Positions 40,745 to 49,687 of a DNA stretch of 64,000 nt are shown piece after piece (the stretch's first letter is position 1; each line of letters begins with the position of its first letter). This DNA comes from Scleromatobacter humisilvae (GTDB lineage Bacteria > Pseudomonadota > Gammaproteobacteria > Burkholderiales > Burkholderiaceae_C): NCBI RefSeq assembly GCF_023231945.1, contig NZ_JAJLJH010000007.1, positions 124,001 through 188,000 on the forward strand, read 5' to 3'. The notes under the pieces were generated by a model, which saw only the letters and a program-made list of their open reading frames with translations, searched no databases and had not been told where the DNA came from. Position numbers and translations under genes: made by a program.

Positions 40745-42331
40745 ATGTCCCTCACCGCCCTGCTCTCCGTGTCCGACAAGACCGGCATCGTCGACTTCGC
40801 ACGCACGCTGCATGAAAGCGGCGTCAAGCTGCTGTCCACCGGCGGCACGGCCAAGCTGCTGGCCGAGAATGGGCTGCCCGTGACCGAGGTCTCGGAGATC
40901 ACCGGCTTTCCCGAGATGCTCGACGGCCGCGTGAAGACGCTGCACCCGCGCGTGCACGGCGGCCTGCTGGCGCGCCGCGACGTGCCCGAGCACATGGCCG
41001 CGCTCAAGGAACACGGCATCGGCACGATCGACCTGCTGATCATCAACCTGTACCCGTTCGCCAAGGCCACCGCGAATCCGAATTGCACGCTGGAGGACGC
41101 GATCGAGAACATCGACATCGGCGGCCCCGCGATGCTGCGCGCCGCGGCCAAGAACTGGCAGGACGTCGCCGTCGTCATCGATCCGTCCGACTACCCGCAG
41201 GTCATCGCCGAACTGAAGTCTGCAGACGGCCTGCAGAAGAAGACCAAGTTCGCGCTCGCCAAGAAGGTGTTCGCGCACACGGCTGCCTACGACGGCATGA
41301 TCACCAACTACCTGACGGCGCTGGAAGACGGCGCCGAGGGCCACGGCCACGCCGTGCCCAGGCGCGGCGACTGGCCCGCCACCTTCACGCTCCAGCTCAC
41401 CAAGGTGCAGGACATGCGCTACGGCGAGAACCCGCACCAGGGCGCCGCGTTCTACCGCGACGCGCAGCCCGCGCCGGGCACGCTGGCCGGCTGGCACCAG
41501 CTGCAGGGCAAGGAGCTGTCGTTCAACAACATCGCCGACTCCGACGCCGCGTGGGAGTGCGTCAAGACCTTCGACGTGCCGGCCTGCGTGATCGTCAAGC
41601 ACGCCAACCCGTGCGGCGTGGCGATCGGCGCGACCGTCGCCGAGGCCTACGGCAAGGCCTTCAAGACCGACCCGACCTCGGCCTTCGGCGGCATCATCGC
41701 CTTCAACCGCACGCTGGACGGCGCGGCCGCCGAGGCCGTCGTGCGCCAGTTCGTCGAGGTCGTGATCGCGCCGTCGGTCACGCCCGAGGCGCGCACCATC
41801 TTCGCGGCCAAGCAGAACGTGCGGGTGCTCGAGGTCGCGCTGCCGGAAGGCGCGCACGCGATGAACGCGGTCGACATGAAGCGCGTCGGCGGCGGCGTGC
41901 TGCTGCAGTCCTCGGACGCGCGCAACGTCGCGCCGTCGGAGCTGAAGATCGTCACCAAGGTGCAGCCGACGGCGCAGCAGATGACCGACCTGATGTTCGC
42001 GTGGAAGGTCGCCAAGTTCGTCAAGAGCAACGCCATCGTGTTCTGCGCCAACGGCATGACGATGGGCGTGGGCGCGGGCCAGATGAGCCGCATCGACTCG
42101 GCGCGCATCGCCGGCATCAAGGCGGGCAACGCCGGTCTCACGCTCAAGGGCACGGCCGTCGCCAGCGACGCCTTCTTCCCGTTCCGCGACGGCCTGGACG
42201 TCGTCTGCGACGCCGGCGCCACCTGCGTCATCCAGCCGGGCGGCTCCATGCGCGACGAGGAAGTGATCCACGCCGCCGACGAACGCGGCATCGCGATGGT
42301 GCTGACGGGCACGCGCCACTTCCGCCACTGA
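40745..42331 (+). CDS. purH: Bifunctional AICAR transformylase / IMP cyclohydrolase
   Basis: A 528-residue PurH that carries out the last two steps of IMP synthesis. The N-terminal MGS-like cyclohydrolase domain has [25 protein letters not shown], and [12 protein letters not shown]. The C-terminal transformylase domain has [30 protein letters not shown] (Lys of the active site), [14 protein letters not shown] and [10 protein letters not shown]. Length fits the family. It lies with dusB-fis as in most Burkholderiales, but ruvC, which usually follows, is about 12.9 kb downstream here. A strong terminator ends the transcript. Confidence 0.97.
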   Translation: MSLTALLSVSDKTGIVDFARTLHESGVKLLSTGGTAKLLAENGLPVTEVSEITGFPEMLDGRVKTLHPRVHGGLLARRDVPEHMAALKEHGIGTIDLLIINLYPFAKATANPNCTLEDAIENIDIGGPAMLRAAAKNWQDVAVVIDPSDYPQVIAELKSADGLQKKTKFALAKKVFAHTAAYDGMITNYLTALEDGAEGHGHAVPRRGDWPATFTLQLTKVQDMRYGENPHQGAAFYRDAQPAPGTLAGWHQLQGKELSFNNIADSDAAWECVKTFDVPACVIVKHANPCGVAIGATVAEAYGKAFKTDPTSAFGGIIAFNRTLDGAAAEAVVRQFVEVVIAPSVTPEARTIFAAKQNVRVLEVALPEGAHAMNAVDMKRVGGGVLLQSSDARNVAPSELKIVTKVQPTAQQMTDLMFAWKVAKFVKSNAIVFCANGMTMGVGAGQMSRIDSARIAGIKAGNAGLTLKGTAVASDAFFPFRDGLDVVCDAGATCVIQPGGSMRDEEVIHAADERGIAMVLTGTRHFRH

Positions 42332-42353
42332 TCGCGACCGACCCGCGACGACA

Positions 42354-42377
42354 GGCCCGCCACGCGCGGGCCTTTTT
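42354..42377 (+). terminator. Intrinsic terminator after purH
   Basis: GGCCCGC-CACGC-GCGGGCC followed by TTTTT. A 7-bp GC stem with a five-base loop and five T residues, 22 bases after the purH stop. It ends the dusB-fis-purH unit. Confidence 0.88.
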
Positions 42378-42385
42378 CATGGCGG

Positions 42386-43927
42386 CTACTGGAACGTCTT
42401 GAAGAAGTCGCGCGCAGCGACGCCACAGGCCGCCTGCGCCAGGAAGTGGTAGTTGTCGGTGCTCGACGGATCGCCGCCGGCGGCGATCACGGCGTTGCGC
42501 GCCGAGACGAAGGCTGCCTTGGCGGCCGTCCACGGGTCGCCCGCGGTGGCTGCGCTGTCGACGTCCAGCGGCGCGAGCAGGCTCGAGCCCGCGCCGTGGT
42601 TCTGGAAGTAGGCGTAGGTGAGGGTCGTGTTCGCGAAATCCACTTCGGTGTCGCCGTGGCCGCCGCACATCAGCAGCGGCACGGTGGGGGCGAAGGTGCG
42701 CAGGTCGTTCCTGTGCCAGGCCTTGCGCACCGGGTTGGCCGGCGTGCAGGCCAGCGGTTCGGTGGTCGACGTGGCCGGGCAGGGATTGGCGGCGGCGTCG
42801 GCGATCGCCGCCTGCAGGAACGAGGTCTTGATCAGGCTCTGGTCCGGCGCCCCGAACAAGGCCTGCCGGGCCGGGCTCAGCGCCGCGACGCCGGGCTCGT
42901 CGTTGGCCAGCAGGAAGGCCGGCAACCTGCCTTGCGCGACCAGCGTCGCGGCGGGCGTGTCGTTGGGCCCGATGGTCTCCATGGTCGGTGCGTAGCCGGC
43001 CGGATAGATCTCCGTCGGCGATTGGTAGAGATCGCCGTCGGCCTTCTGCCAGGCGGTGAACTGCATCGCGTACTTGAGGATGTCGTCGGGGACGACGTCG
43101 CTGATGCTCAGGAGTGCGCCCGGCGTGCCGACCAGGGCCTCGTAGCCCATGCTCTCGGCGTAGTTGCCGCTGCTCGGCGCCGCCGCCGTCACCGCGATGC
43201 CGGCCTGCTGCATCGCGCGCAGCGTGGCCATCGTGACGTAGCCGCCCTCGGAATGTCCCGTGAGGAACAGCTTGCCGTTGTCCGTCACCGGATGCTGCAG
43301 CTTGGCGAACGACTTGCGGGCCGCGGCCAGCGCGTCGATCATGTCCTTGGACTCCTGGTCGGCGATGTGGTGCGAGTGGTAGTTCAGCGTGGAGGTGTCG
43401 TAGCCGGCGTAGTTCGGCGCGATCACGATCCAGCCCTGCGCCACGAACAGCGCCGCGATCTCGATGCTCGTGACGCCGTAGGGCGCCTGCGGCGTGAGGG
43501 CGGTCATGTCGACGCCGTGGACCTCCGAGCTGCCGTGCGCGTACATCATGAGCGGCCGGCTGCCGGTGCACGCGGGGTCGCTGCCCGTGGGCACCATCAG
43601 CGCGCCCGACGCGGTCGTCTTCTCGCCCGCGGCGCCCACCGTCGCGTACTCGAAGTGGTGCACGTCGATGCCGCACCTGGGCGCGCCGGCGACACCGGCC
43701 AGCTGCGTGCCGAGGACGCCGAACGTCGCCACCTGGGCGGTCACGCCGGACGTGTCGAGCGAGAGCACGCGCGGTGGCGGGTTGACGATCAGCGAGCCGC
43801 GCACGCCGGAGTTGTCCGTCACCGGCGGCGCGGCCGAGGCGGTGGACGACGAGTCGCCGCCGCATCCACTCAGGTTGGTGGTCAGGAGCGCCGCGACGAT
43901 CGCGGTCAGGGCACGTGTCAGGGTCAT
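42386..43927 (-). CDS. Secreted lipase-like alpha/beta-hydrolase lipoprotein
   Basis: A 513-residue exported protein. A lipobox NLSGCGG places the lipidated Cys near residue 22, followed by a Ser/Thr/Ala linker. The hydrolase fold includes PLMMYAHGSSEVHGVD, WIVIAPNYAGYDTST, the nucleophile elbow LFLTGHSEGGYVTM (Ser about 225), and a late MCGGHGDTEVDF which should hold catalytic Asp/His. The layout resembles secretory lipase/LIP-like or feruloyl-esterase-type proteins of Burkholderiales. Substrate is unknown. It begins the block that separates purH from ruvC, and its end lies nine bases beyond the purH terminator. Confidence 0.83.
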   Translation of the reverse strand: MTLTRALTAIVAALLTTNLSGCGGDSSSTASAAPPVTDNSGVRGSLIVNPPPRVLSLDTSGVTAQVATFGVLGTQLAGVAGAPRCGIDVHHFEYATVGAAGEKTTASGALMVPTGSDPACTGSRPLMMYAHGSSEVHGVDMTALTPQAPYGVTSIEIAALFVAQGWIVIAPNYAGYDTSTLNYHSHHIADQESKDMIDALAAARKSFAKLQHPVTDNGKLFLTGHSEGGYVTMATLRAMQQAGIAVTAAAPSSGNYAESMGYEALVGTPGALLSISDVVPDDILKYAMQFTAWQKADGDLYQSPTEIYPAGYAPTMETIGPNDTPAATLVAQGRLPAFLLANDEPGVAALSPARQALFGAPDQSLIKTSFLQAAIADAAANPCPATSTTEPLACTPANPVRKAWHRNDLRTFAPTVPLLMCGGHGDTEVDFANTTLTYAYFQNHGAGSSLLAPLDVDSAATAGDPWTAAKAAFVSARNAVIAAGGDPSSTDNYHFLAQAACGVAARDFFKTFQ

Positions 43928-44018
43928 GGTCTTCCAGCGGGTCAGGGTCGCGCCAATCGCGACGTCGGCCGATTCTGGAAGTCGGCCCTGCTGGCCGCAT
44001 GTGCCGAAAGATAGACGG

Positions 44019-44783
44019 CTATTCGTACAGCGTGCCGATCGCCATCGGCGGCGTGCGCGGGATCAGCTGGCCCTTCGCGGGCAGGTCGGCGAAGCGATAG
44101 ACGACGACGCTGTAGAGACCCATCGAGCCGTCCTCGAACGGCGTGAGCTCGGCCGGCAGCAGCGCGCGGGTCGAACCATCGGCGCCATGGAAGTCGACCG
44201 CCGCCGCCGCGTCGCCGCGCGGATAGACGAACTTCACGCCGGCGCACTTCTTGAAGAACAGGCGCGCGCGATAGCCCGAGGCGCGCTGCGCGTCGATCAG
44301 CTGCTCGCAGGCCTCGCGCAAGGTCGCGGCCTCGTAGACGCCATCGGCGCGCGGCTTGATCGTGTAGCGGCCGGCGAAGTAATAAAGTCCCTTGGGACGG
44401 TTCAGGCGGATCACCGCGTCCTCGTCGTAGGCCTCCTTGAGCTGCGGGATGTCGGCCAGGCCCATCGCGTCGACGGGGATCTCCAGCCGCGTCTTCGCGC
44501 CGGAGATGCTGAGCCGCAGCCCCGACAGCGGCGCATCGGGCGCGACCGGGCGCACCTGCATCTGCGCCTGGATCAGCGGACGCGTGCGCGTGAAGCGCTC
44601 GAAGAACGCGGCGGCACCGTACGCGCGGCGATAGCTGCCCCACTCGGGATCGAGCGCGCCCTGGACCTGCACCTCCTGCGACGCCGCGGCCTCGGGCGCC
44701 GGGGCAGCCGCCTGCAACGGCGGCAGTCCGGCCAGCGCCAGCGCGGCACCCGCCATCAGCTTCCCGACTGTGTTCGATCCCAT
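44019..44783 (-). CDS. Exported protein of unknown function
   Basis: A 254-residue protein with a signal peptide (MGSNTVGKLMAGAALALAGLPPLQAAA). The mature chain contains EWGSYRRAYGAAAFFERF, LIQAQMQVRP, LRLSISGAKTRLEIPVDAMG, YYFAGRYTIKPRADGVYE, and YSVVVYRFADLPAKGQLIPRTPP. No catalytic motif or known domain is clear to me. A likely periplasmic beta-rich protein. It shares the orientation of the lipase gene, 91 bases upstream of it, and is divergent from the histidine kinase gene with a 159-base spacer. Confidence 0.65.
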   Translation of the reverse strand: MGSNTVGKLMAGAALALAGLPPLQAAAPAPEAAASQEVQVQGALDPEWGSYRRAYGAAAFFERFTRTRPLIQAQMQVRPVAPDAPLSGLRLSISGAKTRLEIPVDAMGLADIPQLKEAYDEDAVIRLNRPKGLYYFAGRYTIKPRADGVYEAATLREACEQLIDAQRASGYRARLFFKKCAGVKFVYPRGDAAAAVDFHGADGSTRALLPAELTPFEDGSMGLYSVVVYRFADLPAKGQLIPRTPPMAIGTLYE

Positions 44784-44942
44784 GCCTGGCGCGTGTCCCG
44801 TTCGATTGGCGTGGCGGCGATTCTAGGGACGGCCCGGAAGCGCGCCAGCGGCTTTGTACCCATGACTTCCGGCACATCCGTCACGCAAGACCGCGCCCCT
44901 ACAATCGCCTGCCCGCAACGGGATCCACCAGCAACGAGGCGC

Positions 44943-46190
44943 ATGCCGAACCGGTTCCGCAACAATCCCATCGCCTCGATCGGTCTCGCCTGCTGCGCGG
45001 TGCTGAGCGTGTTCACGATCCTGGTGCTCTGGATGAACGGGCCCACCGGCGACGAGATGAACGCGCCGATCGGCGTGGCGATCGCGGCCGTCGCGCGGCA
45101 TTTCACCGCGGCGCCGTCGTTCCAGAACGCCGGCTCGGATCGCGCGGATCTCGTCGCCACGCTGCACCTCGCCGTCGACATCCCGCTGCTGCTCGCGTTC
45201 GTCGCGCTGTTCTGGCGCGCCACCTTCAGCCCGGCGCGGCTCTCGCGCCCCGCGCTCGCGGCGCTGCTGCTCGCGCAGCTCGCGATCGGCGTCCTCGTCG
45301 ATTCGACCTTCCTGTTCCTGCTGGCCGCCGAACTCGCGCTCGTCGTGCCGCTGCGCAGCGCGTTGAAATGGCTCGCGCTGCAGATCGCGCTGACGCTGCT
45401 GGTGCGCCTGTTCACCGGCTGGTTCGAGGGCGAGCACGACTCCGAGATCGTGCGCCGCATGCTGGGCCTGGGCGTGGAGATCGGCTTCTACTTCCTGGCC
45501 TTCGGCATGGCCTGCATCGCCGTGCTCGAGCAGCGCGCGCGCACGCGGCTGTCAGCCGCCAACGCCGAATTGAACGCGATGCAGGCCATGCTCGGCGACA
45601 CGGTGCGCGCCTCGGAGCGCCTGCGCATCGCGCGCGACCTGCACGACCACGTCGGCCATCACCTGACCGCGCTCAACCTGCACCTCGACCTCGCGCAGCG
45701 CCAGGCCGACGGCCGCGTGCGCGAGCTGGTGGACATCTCGCGCGAGTTGTCGCAGGCGCTGCTGGCCGAAGTGCGGCGCGTGGTCGTGCACGAGCGCGAC
45801 GACCGCCCCATCGCGCTGGCACAGGCGCTCGCCACGCTGTGCGCGGGCGTGCCGCGCCCGGCGGTGCGGCTGACGCTCGAGGAGCCGCTGGCCATCGCGT
45901 CGCCGTCGACCGCGCACACGATCTTCCGCTGCGTGCAGGAGGGCCTGAGCAACGCGATCCGGCACGCCGATGCGACGCTGGTCGAGGTCTCGGTGCAATG
46001 CGGTGTCGACGAGATCGTGGTGCGCGTCAGCGACGACGGCAGCGGCCTGCGCGGCCGGCCCGAGGGCAGCGGACTGCGCGGCATGCGCGAGCGGCTCGCG
46101 TCGGCCAACGGCACGCTCGTCGCGGCCGACCGCTCGCCGCGCGGCTTCGCGCTCGAGGCGCGGCTGCCATCGGCCGGAGCGGCGCGATGA
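44943..46190 (+). CDS. Membrane sensor histidine kinase (NarL/DesK type)
   Basis: A 415-residue kinase. The N-terminal half has about five or six membrane helices with little periplasmic sequence (residues 10-195). The phospho-acceptor region is ERLRIARDLHDHVGHHLTAL with His near 234 (HisKA_3 type). The ATP-binding domain reads HTIFRCVQEGLSNAIRHA (N box) and SDDGSGLRGRPEGSGLRGMRERL (G boxes). Such kinases sense membrane or respiratory cues. The gene overlaps the response-regulator gene by four bases, so they form one two-component system. The signal is unknown; a MipA-like porin follows in the same run. Confidence 0.92.
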   Translation: MPNRFRNNPIASIGLACCAVLSVFTILVLWMNGPTGDEMNAPIGVAIAAVARHFTAAPSFQNAGSDRADLVATLHLAVDIPLLLAFVALFWRATFSPARLSRPALAALLLAQLAIGVLVDSTFLFLLAAELALVVPLRSALKWLALQIALTLLVRLFTGWFEGEHDSEIVRRMLGLGVEIGFYFLAFGMACIAVLEQRARTRLSAANAELNAMQAMLGDTVRASERLRIARDLHDHVGHHLTALNLHLDLAQRQADGRVRELVDISRELSQALLAEVRRVVVHERDDRPIALAQALATLCAGVPRPAVRLTLEEPLAIASPSTAHTIFRCVQEGLSNAIRHADATLVEVSVQCGVDEIVVRVSDDGSGLRGRPEGSGLRGMRERLASANGTLVAADRSPRGFALEARLPSAGAAR

Positions 46191-46822
46191 TCCGCGTCGT
46201 GCTGGTCGACGACCAGACCCTCGTGCGCAGCGGCATCCGCGGACTGCTCGACCTGACGCCCGACATCCGCGTCGTCGCCGAGGCCGCCGACGGCGTCGAG
46301 GCCGTGGCCGCGATCGCGCAGTCGCAACCCGACGCCGTGCTGCTGGACGTGCGCATGCCCACCTGCTCGGGCGTCGACCTGCTGCGCCGCCACGGCGCCA
46401 CGCTGCCGCCCACGATCATGCTGACGACCTTCGACGACGACGAGGCCCTGTTCGACTGCATGCGGCTCGGCGCGCGCGGCTTCCTGCTGAAGGACATCTC
46501 GCTGGAGCGCCTGGCCGACGGCCTCCGCCGCGTCGTCGCGGGCCAGACGCTGTTCCGCCCCGGGCTCACGGAGCGCACGCGCTCGTCGTTCGAACACGCC
46601 GCGCCCGCCGACCGCGCGCCCGACGCGCACGAGCTGCTGACGGCACGCGAGACCGAGGTGCTCGCGCTCATCGCGGGCGGCTTCAACAACGCCGAGATCG
46701 CGCTCGCGCTGGGCCCCAGCGAAGGCACGATCAAGAACCACGTCTCCAGCATCCTGTCCAAGCTGGGGGTACGCGACCGCGTCAAGGCGGTGCTGCGCGG
46801 GCTCGAGCTGGGGTGCATCTGA
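46187..46822 (+). CDS. NarL/FixJ-family response regulator
   Basis: A 211-residue response regulator. The receiver domain has LVDDQTLVRSGI with the acidic pair, the phospho-acceptor Asp54 in DAVLLDVRMP, Thr in IMLTTFDDD, and Lys in GFLLKDIS. The C-terminal LuxR-type HTH reads LTARETEVLALIAGGFNNAEIA and GTIKNHVSSILSKLGVRDR. It would be phosphorylated by the kinase encoded just upstream and bind promoter DNA, possibly of the adjacent MipA-like and propeller genes (inference). The start overlaps the kinase stop codon (ATGA). Confidence 0.95.
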   Translation: MIRVVLVDDQTLVRSGIRGLLDLTPDIRVVAEAADGVEAVAAIAQSQPDAVLLDVRMPTCSGVDLLRRHGATLPPTIMLTTFDDDEALFDCMRLGARGFLLKDISLERLADGLRRVVAGQTLFRPGLTERTRSSFEHAAPADRAPDAHELLTARETEVLALIAGGFNNAEIALALGPSEGTIKNHVSSILSKLGVRDRVKAVLRGLELGCI

Positions 46823-46824
46823 CG

Positions 46825-47589
46825 ATGCGTTTCCGCGCCGCGCCGGTCGCCCTCGCGTTGCTCGTCGCGGCCGCGTCCGTGCGGGCCCAGAGCACCATGA
46901 TGATGATGCCCGAAGGGTCGAAGGACCTCTACGTCGGCGTCGTGCTGGCCGATGTCGCGGCCAGCGAGGGCAGCAGCGCGCGCCGCCTGGTCGCGGTGCC
47001 GACCGCGTCGGGCCTGTGGAGCAACGGCGTGTTCGCGCGCATCGGCGCGGTCGGCTGGGACGCCACCGACGACCCGACGATGGACTACGGCCCGATCGTC
47101 ACCTACGGCATCCGCTCGAAGCGTTCGGACGATGCCGGGCACGAGAGCAGCCTGGACATCGAGGGCGGCGGGTTCTGGAACTTCATGTTCACGCGTGAAG
47201 TCCAGTTCGGCTCGCAGCTGCTGTACGGCGGCGGCGCCGACGGCCAGGGGCTGCAGCTCAGGCTGGGCGCCGACGTCTCGTACCGGCTGGGCTCGCACGA
47301 CTCGCTGACGCTGAGCCCCGGCGTCACGCTGGCCGACGGCAGCTTCATGCGCTCGACCTACGGCATCACCGCGGCGCAGGCGAAGCTCGACGGCGTGCCG
47401 GCCTACGACGCGAAGGCCGGCGTGCGCAACGTGCACCTGGACATCGACTGGAACTCCGAGCTGAGCACCAAGTTCACGCTCGACACCGGCGTCTCGCTCA
47501 GCCGGCTGGCGGGTAGTGCGGCGCACAGCCCGCTCATCGCGCGGCGCGACGACGCCACGCTGTTCCTCGCGCTGACCTACCACCTCTGA
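46825..47589 (+). CDS. MipA/OmpV family outer-membrane protein
   Basis: A 254-residue exported beta-barrel. Signal peptide MRFRAAPVALALLVAAASVRAQ. The mature chain shows alternating strands typical of MipA/OmpV: YVGVVLADVAASEG, LWSNGVFARIGAVGWD, YGPIVTYGIRSKRSD, LSPGVTLADGSFMRSTYGITAAQAK, and a late RLAGSAAHSPLIAR followed by an aromatic-ended last strand (FLALTYHL). Members anchor murein enzymes or act in stress. It starts two bases after the response-regulator stop and so is the third gene of that operon. Confidence 0.8.
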   Translation: MRFRAAPVALALLVAAASVRAQSTMMMMPEGSKDLYVGVVLADVAASEGSSARRLVAVPTASGLWSNGVFARIGAVGWDATDDPTMDYGPIVTYGIRSKRSDDAGHESSLDIEGGGFWNFMFTREVQFGSQLLYGGGADGQGLQLRLGADVSYRLGSHDSLTLSPGVTLADGSFMRSTYGITAAQAKLDGVPAYDAKAGVRNVHLDIDWNSELSTKFTLDTGVSLSRLAGSAAHSPLIARRDDATLFLALTYHL

Positions 47590-47634
47590 GCGCGGGAATG
47601 CACCGGATTGCACGCGACGTGCATCCGCGTGACG

Positions 47635-48912
47635 ATGCGCCCCATGACGTCCCTTCGCCTCGTGCTGTGTGCCGCGCTCGCGTGGCCGGCGATCCTGCCC
47701 GCGGCCGACGCCGACTGGCACGCGCTCAACCACCAGGCCGCGCTGCAGGCCAAGGCGCATGACTACGCCGGCCTGCACGACACGTTGACCCAGCTCGCGC
47801 CGGCGATGCCCGGCAGCCCGACCGTCGTCTACAACCTGGCGGCCAGCGCCGCCAGGCTGGGCCAGGCCGACGAGTCGCTCGCGGCTCTGGCGCGGCTGGC
47901 CGATGCGGGGCTGTCGTACGACGTCGCGGCCGACGACGACTTCGCGGCACTCGCCGACCGCGCCGAATTCGGCGCGCTGCGCGAGCGCTTCGCGCACAAC
48001 CGGCAGGCGATCGGCACATCCACGCGGCTGCTGGCGCTGGCCGGCGCCGACACGCTGCCCGAGTCGCTCGCGTGGGACGCGCGGACGAAGCGTCTGTTCG
48101 TCAGCGACGTGCGGCATTGCGAGATCCGCGTCGTCGGCGATCCGGCGCACGCGCCGTCGCCAGATCGCCGCTTCGCGCGGCTGCCGGCCTCGGTGTTCGC
48201 GCTGGGCATCGACGCGAAGCGCCAGCGCCTGTGGGCCAGCATCGCGACGGTGGCGCAGGCCGCCGGCTGCGGCGAAGGCTCGCCCGCCGCGGAGCGCACC
48301 GCGCTTCTGGCGCTGGACCTGCGCACGGGCCGCATGCTGCAACGCGTCGAGGCCGGCCTGCCCGGCGTGCTGGGCGACATGCTGGTGGCCGACGACGGCA
48401 CGGTCTACATCACCGAGAGCGTGCACGGCGCCGTGCTGCGGCTGAGCCCCGGCGCGCGCGCGTTCGAGCGCCTGGACGTGCCCGGCGACTTCGTCTCGCC
48501 GCAGACGCCCGCGCTGTCCGCCGACGGCCGCACGCTGCTCGTGCCCGACTACGCGCGCGGCCTCGCGACGCTCGCGCTCGACGGCTGCCCGTGCGCGGCG
48601 CGCTGGCCCGCGAACGGCGCGGGCGTGTTCACGGCGGGCATCGACGGCCTGGTGCGCGACGGCACGACGCTCATCGCGGTGCAGAACGGCACGCTGCCGC
48701 CGCGCATCGTCCGCCTCTCCGACGACCTGCAGCGCCAGCAAGTGCTCGAGTCGGGCACGCCCGGGTTCGGCGAGCCGACGCACGCCCTCGTCGTCGGACG
48801 CTCGCTGTGGTTCATCGCCGACGTCGGCTGGGATCGCTTCGAGGAGTCCGGCAAGCGCAAGGCGGACGCGCCGCCGTCGCATGCCGAGCTGCGCGCGATC
48901 GCGCTGCCCTGA
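47635..48912 (+). CDS. Exported TPR plus beta-propeller (SMP-30/NHL-like) protein
   Basis: A 425-residue exported protein. A signal peptide (ending ILPAADA) precedes a TPR-like segment (about 30-130: WHALNHQAALQAKAHDYAGL, TVVYNLAASAARLGQADESL) and a propeller with repeated strand motifs, for example LPESLAWDARTKRLFVSDV, SVFALGIDAKRQRLWASIA, GDMLVADDGTVYITES, TPALSADGRTLLVPDYARGL and HALVVGRSLWFIADV. The SMP-30/gluconolactonase group uses such folds, but the metal ligands are not obvious. A downstream ATG at 47644 is an alternative start. It is 45 bases after the MipA-like gene and may belong to that operon. Confidence 0.75.
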   Translation: MRPMTSLRLVLCAALAWPAILPAADADWHALNHQAALQAKAHDYAGLHDTLTQLAPAMPGSPTVVYNLAASAARLGQADESLAALARLADAGLSYDVAADDDFAALADRAEFGALRERFAHNRQAIGTSTRLLALAGADTLPESLAWDARTKRLFVSDVRHCEIRVVGDPAHAPSPDRRFARLPASVFALGIDAKRQRLWASIATVAQAAGCGEGSPAAERTALLALDLRTGRMLQRVEAGLPGVLGDMLVADDGTVYITESVHGAVLRLSPGARAFERLDVPGDFVSPQTPALSADGRTLLVPDYARGLATLALDGCPCAARWPANGAGVFTAGIDGLVRDGTTLIAVQNGTLPPRIVRLSDDLQRQQVLESGTPGFGEPTHALVVGRSLWFIADVGWDRFEESGKRKADAPPSHAELRAIALP

Positions 48913-48973
48913 TTGCCGACGTCAATTGCGTTCAAGACCGCCGCCGGGCGCCGCGCTACGCTGAGGACTTCGC

Positions 48974-49687
48974 ATGAACGACCCCGCCGCCATCCACCTG
49001 CGCACCGTCGCGCCCGGCCTCGAACGCCTGGAGCGCGCGGGCTGGCTGCCGCGCCATCGCCATCGCGACGCCTATGCGCTGATCGCGGTCGACGGCGTCT
49101 TCGAGCAGGTGAGCTACGCGGGCCGCGTGCTCGCGCGACCCGGCGACCTGCTGGTGCAACCGACGCTCGACTGCCACGCGAACCGCAGCCTGAGCGCGCA
49201 CGTGCGCGTGCTGCGCCTGCCCTGGCGCTTCGAGCCGGGCACGGGCGGCGTGCATGCGTTGCGCGACCTCGACGCCGTGGTGCGCGCGGCGCAGCGCGGT
49301 CCGGACGAGGCGCTCGCCTTGATCGAACGCGAGCTTGCAGGCCGGGCACCGCGTGCCGCGCGCCACGACGATTGGGAAGACGAGCTCGCCCGACAGATCG
49401 TCGACGGCCGCGTCAGCGAGTTGCGCGATTGGGCGCGGGCGAACGCGCTCGCGCCGGAGACCGTGTCGCGCGGCTTCGGCCGCCGCTTCGGCGTGACGCC
49501 ATCGCGCTTCCGCCTCGAATGGCGCACGCGCGCCGCCTGCCTGCGCCTCGCGTCACGCGCGGGCGCGCTGCGCGACATCGCCGCCGAGACCGGCTTCGCC
49601 GACCAGGCGCACATGTCGCGCTGCGTGCTGGAGATGACCGGCGCGACGCCCGGCCGCTGGCGCGCCGCCTCGCGAGGACATCCATGA
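48974..49687 (+). CDS. AraC-family transcriptional regulator
   Basis: A 237-residue AraC regulator. The N-terminal cupin-like part contains RHRHRDAYALIAVDGVFEQVSYAGR and PGDLLVQPTLDCH. The C-terminal double HTH is shown by ARANALAPETVSRGFGRRFGVTPSRFRLEWRTR (first) and LRDIAAETGFADQAHMSRCVLEMTGATPGRWR (second, family signature). It overlaps the start of the NTF2-like gene by four bases, so that gene is the likely partner or target. The effector is not known. Confidence 0.9.
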   Translation: MNDPAAIHLRTVAPGLERLERAGWLPRHRHRDAYALIAVDGVFEQVSYAGRVLARPGDLLVQPTLDCHANRSLSAHVRVLRLPWRFEPGTGGVHALRDLDAVVRAAQRGPDEALALIERELAGRAPRAARHDDWEDELARQIVDGRVSELRDWARANALAPETVSRGFGRRFGVTPSRFRLEWRTRAACLRLASRAGALRDIAAETGFADQAHMSRCVLEMTGATPGRWRAASRGHP

